NCBI GenBank assembly: GCA_938041005.1
Contig: CALHZJ010000099.1
Coordinates: forward strand, 1-6,352
From: an uncultured Candidatus Saccharibacteria bacterium
GTDB taxonomy: Bacteria > Patescibacteriota > Saccharimonadia > Saccharimonadales > Saccharimonadaceae
DNA: 6,352 nucleotides
Direction of reading: 5' to 3'
The notes below the pieces were generated by a model. The model was given only the letters and a program-made list of their open reading frames with translations, did not search any database and had not been told where the DNA came from. Both the position numbers and the translations under genes were made by a program. This document shows positions 4,914 through 6,352 of this stretch, in pieces; the first letter of the stretch is position 1, and the number at the start of each line of letters is the position of its first letter.

Positions 4914-6347
4914 ATGTCTAAATTACCAACAGTCGCCATCATCGGGCAAGCCAACGTCGGCAAAAGCTCATTATTCAATCGCTTGACGCGCTCTCGCACG
5001 GCCATAGTCGCCAGGGAAGCTGGCACGACACGCGACAATGTCGTTGGTAAAGTTTCGTACAAACGACGCAACGTAGATTCTGCGCCGTCAGATGACTATT
5101 CGCAATTTTGGCTCATCGACACAGCCGGACTTAAGACTGCCGAGGATGAATTCGAGGCGACCATTCAGGACCAAATCGCTGACGCCTCCGCCGCCGCTGA
5201 TGTAATCCTCGTAACCGTCGATTCCACTGTTTATCCTTCTGACGCCGATCGACAATTAGCCAAAAAAGCCCTAAAAAGTGGCAAGCCAGTCATTCTAATC
5301 GCCAATAAAGCAGACTTAAAAGGCTCTCTTTCTATCGACGAATTCAAACGACTCGGCATTAAAAACATCATAAAAACCTCCGCAGAGCACAGCATTGGCA
5401 TTTCGGAGCTTCTTGACAGCATTGCCGAACTTATTCCGCCAGCCACCGAAACCGCACCTGACGACATCATTCGCGTCGCGCTAATTGGTCGACCAAACGT
5501 CGGAAAGAGTAATCTATTCAACACTTTAGCGGGCAAGCAGCAAGCCATCGTCGCCAACGTTGCGGGTACAACTCGCGACGTAAACCGCGTTCAAGTTCGT
5601 TATCACGGACAAGCAATTGAATTGCTCGACACCGCTGGAGTTCGCCGCCAAGGAAAGCAGGAAACTGGAATTGAAAAGTTCTCAGTTCTTCGCACAATGC
5701 AAGCCATCAACGAAGCCGACGTTTGTCTGCTTCTTATGGACGTCAATGAGCTTAACGTTCAATTGGATCAGCGCCTAGCTGGAATTATTGACGAGGCGGG
5801 CAAGGGGCTTGTTCTGGTCGTCAGCAAATGGGACTCCGTCGAGGGTAAAGACGCTTATACTCATGATGAAATTGCGCCACAAATCAGCTATAATTTCAAG
5901 TTTACCCCATACGCACCGTTAATATTCACCTCTTCCGTCACGGGACAAAATGTCGCCAAATTGTTTGACCTAGCGCTTGATATTTATAAACGTCGTCGCC
6001 AAGAATGTAAAACTCGTGCCTTAAACGATATCTTACAGAAAGCCATCGCCGCACATCCGCCAGCTGGCCTGAAAAACTCGCACCCGAAACTTCGCTACAT
6101 TGTCCAGACAGATATTGCTCCGCCATGGTTTGTTATTTATGGCAGCAATCTGAAGTTTGTCCACTGGAGCTACAAACGTTATCTGGAGCGAACTTTACGC
6201 GAGGCTTTCAATTTTGCAGGAACGCCAATTAAAATGTCTTTCCGCGACGAAAAGCAATTAAAGGCCAATCGTGAACGCGTTGCGCGCGGTCTGGCGCCAG
6301 TCACGAAAGCCTACAAGCAGGCCAAAAACGCCGAAAAACTCGCTTAA
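4914..6347 (+). CDS. der: Ribosome assembly GTPase Der (EngA), two G domains plus KH-like domain
   Basis: Der is a cytoplasmic, normally essential GTPase needed to mature the 50S ribosomal subunit. The 477-residue protein has the family's unique plan. G domain 1: P-loop GQANVGKS (11-18), GTTRD (37-41), DTAG (69-72), NKAD (131-134) and a G5 near TSAEHSIG (155-162). G domain 2: GRPNVGKS (192-199), GTTRD (218-222), DTAG (239-242), SKWD (304-307) and a G5 near TSSVTG (339-344). A C-terminal KH-like domain follows (about 363-443), then a basic tail (444-477). Departures from the usual text are Ser for Asn in the second G4 motif (normally NKxD), Gln-Ala for Arg-Pro in the first P-loop, and a loop of about 12 extra residues (51-62) between G2 and G3 of domain 1. 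No frameshift or truncation is seen. The start follows an extended -10 box, with no ribosome binding site. The gene ends with TAA five bases before the window edge. Confidence 0.97.
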   Translation: MSKLPTVAIIGQANVGKSSLFNRLTRSRTAIVAREAGTTRDNVVGKVSYKRRNVDSAPSDDYSQFWLIDTAGLKTAEDEFEATIQDQIADASAAADVILVTVDSTVYPSDADRQLAKKALKSGKPVILIANKADLKGSLSIDEFKRLGIKNIIKTSAEHSIGISELLDSIAELIPPATETAPDDIIRVALIGRPNVGKSNLFNTLAGKQQAIVANVAGTTRDVNRVQVRYHGQAIELLDTAGVRRQGKQETGIEKFSVLRTMQAINEADVCLLLMDVNELNVQLDQRLAGIIDEAGKGLVLVVSKWDSVEGKDAYTHDEIAPQISYNFKFTPYAPLIFTSSVTGQNVAKLFDLALDIYKRRRQECKTRALNDILQKAIAAHPPAGLKNSHPKLRYIVQTDIAPPWFVIYGSNLKFVHWSYKRYLERTLREAFNFAGTPIKMSFRDEKQLKANRERVARGLAPVTKAYKQAKNAEKLA

Positions 6348-6352
6348 TCCTA

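Overview
The window carries six genes from what looks like a streamlined, small-genome bacterium. A Patescibacteria (CPR) lineage such as Saccharibacteria (TM7) would fit. The reasons are very short spacers, no Shine-Dalgarno sequences at any start, -10 boxes that place transcription starts at or next to the ATG, and a standard code with Trp encoded by TGG and TGA acting as a stop. The placement is an inference from these features, not a match to a known genome.

Layout. A small four-helix membrane protein of unknown function reads leftwards at 26-496. It diverges from a six-helix, PAS-containing sensor histidine kinase at 557-2539; the 60 bp between the two starts holds two overlapping promoters. 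A weak hairpin and T-run follow the kinase. Next is a response regulator at 2592-3605, made of a receiver domain plus a long proline/glutamine-rich tail with no output domain. Its stop codon overlaps the start of an RsuA/RluB-type rRNA pseudouridine synthase at 3602-4309 (ATGA). After an 83 bp spacer with a promoter comes an unrecognised soluble protein at 4393-4893, then the double GTPase Der at 4914-6347, whose promoter lies in the 3' end of the preceding gene.

How the genes fit together. The kinase and regulator form a probable cognate two-component pair. Both depart from the usual plan by ending in long, apparently disordered, proline-containing tails, and the regulator cannot bind DNA through any domain I can see. 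The regulator is translationally linked to a ribosomal RNA modification enzyme, and the ribosome-assembly GTPase Der lies just downstream. The right half is therefore ribosome biogenesis linked by position, and at one junction by translation, to a signalling module. No mobile elements, CRISPR arrays, tRNA or rRNA genes were seen.
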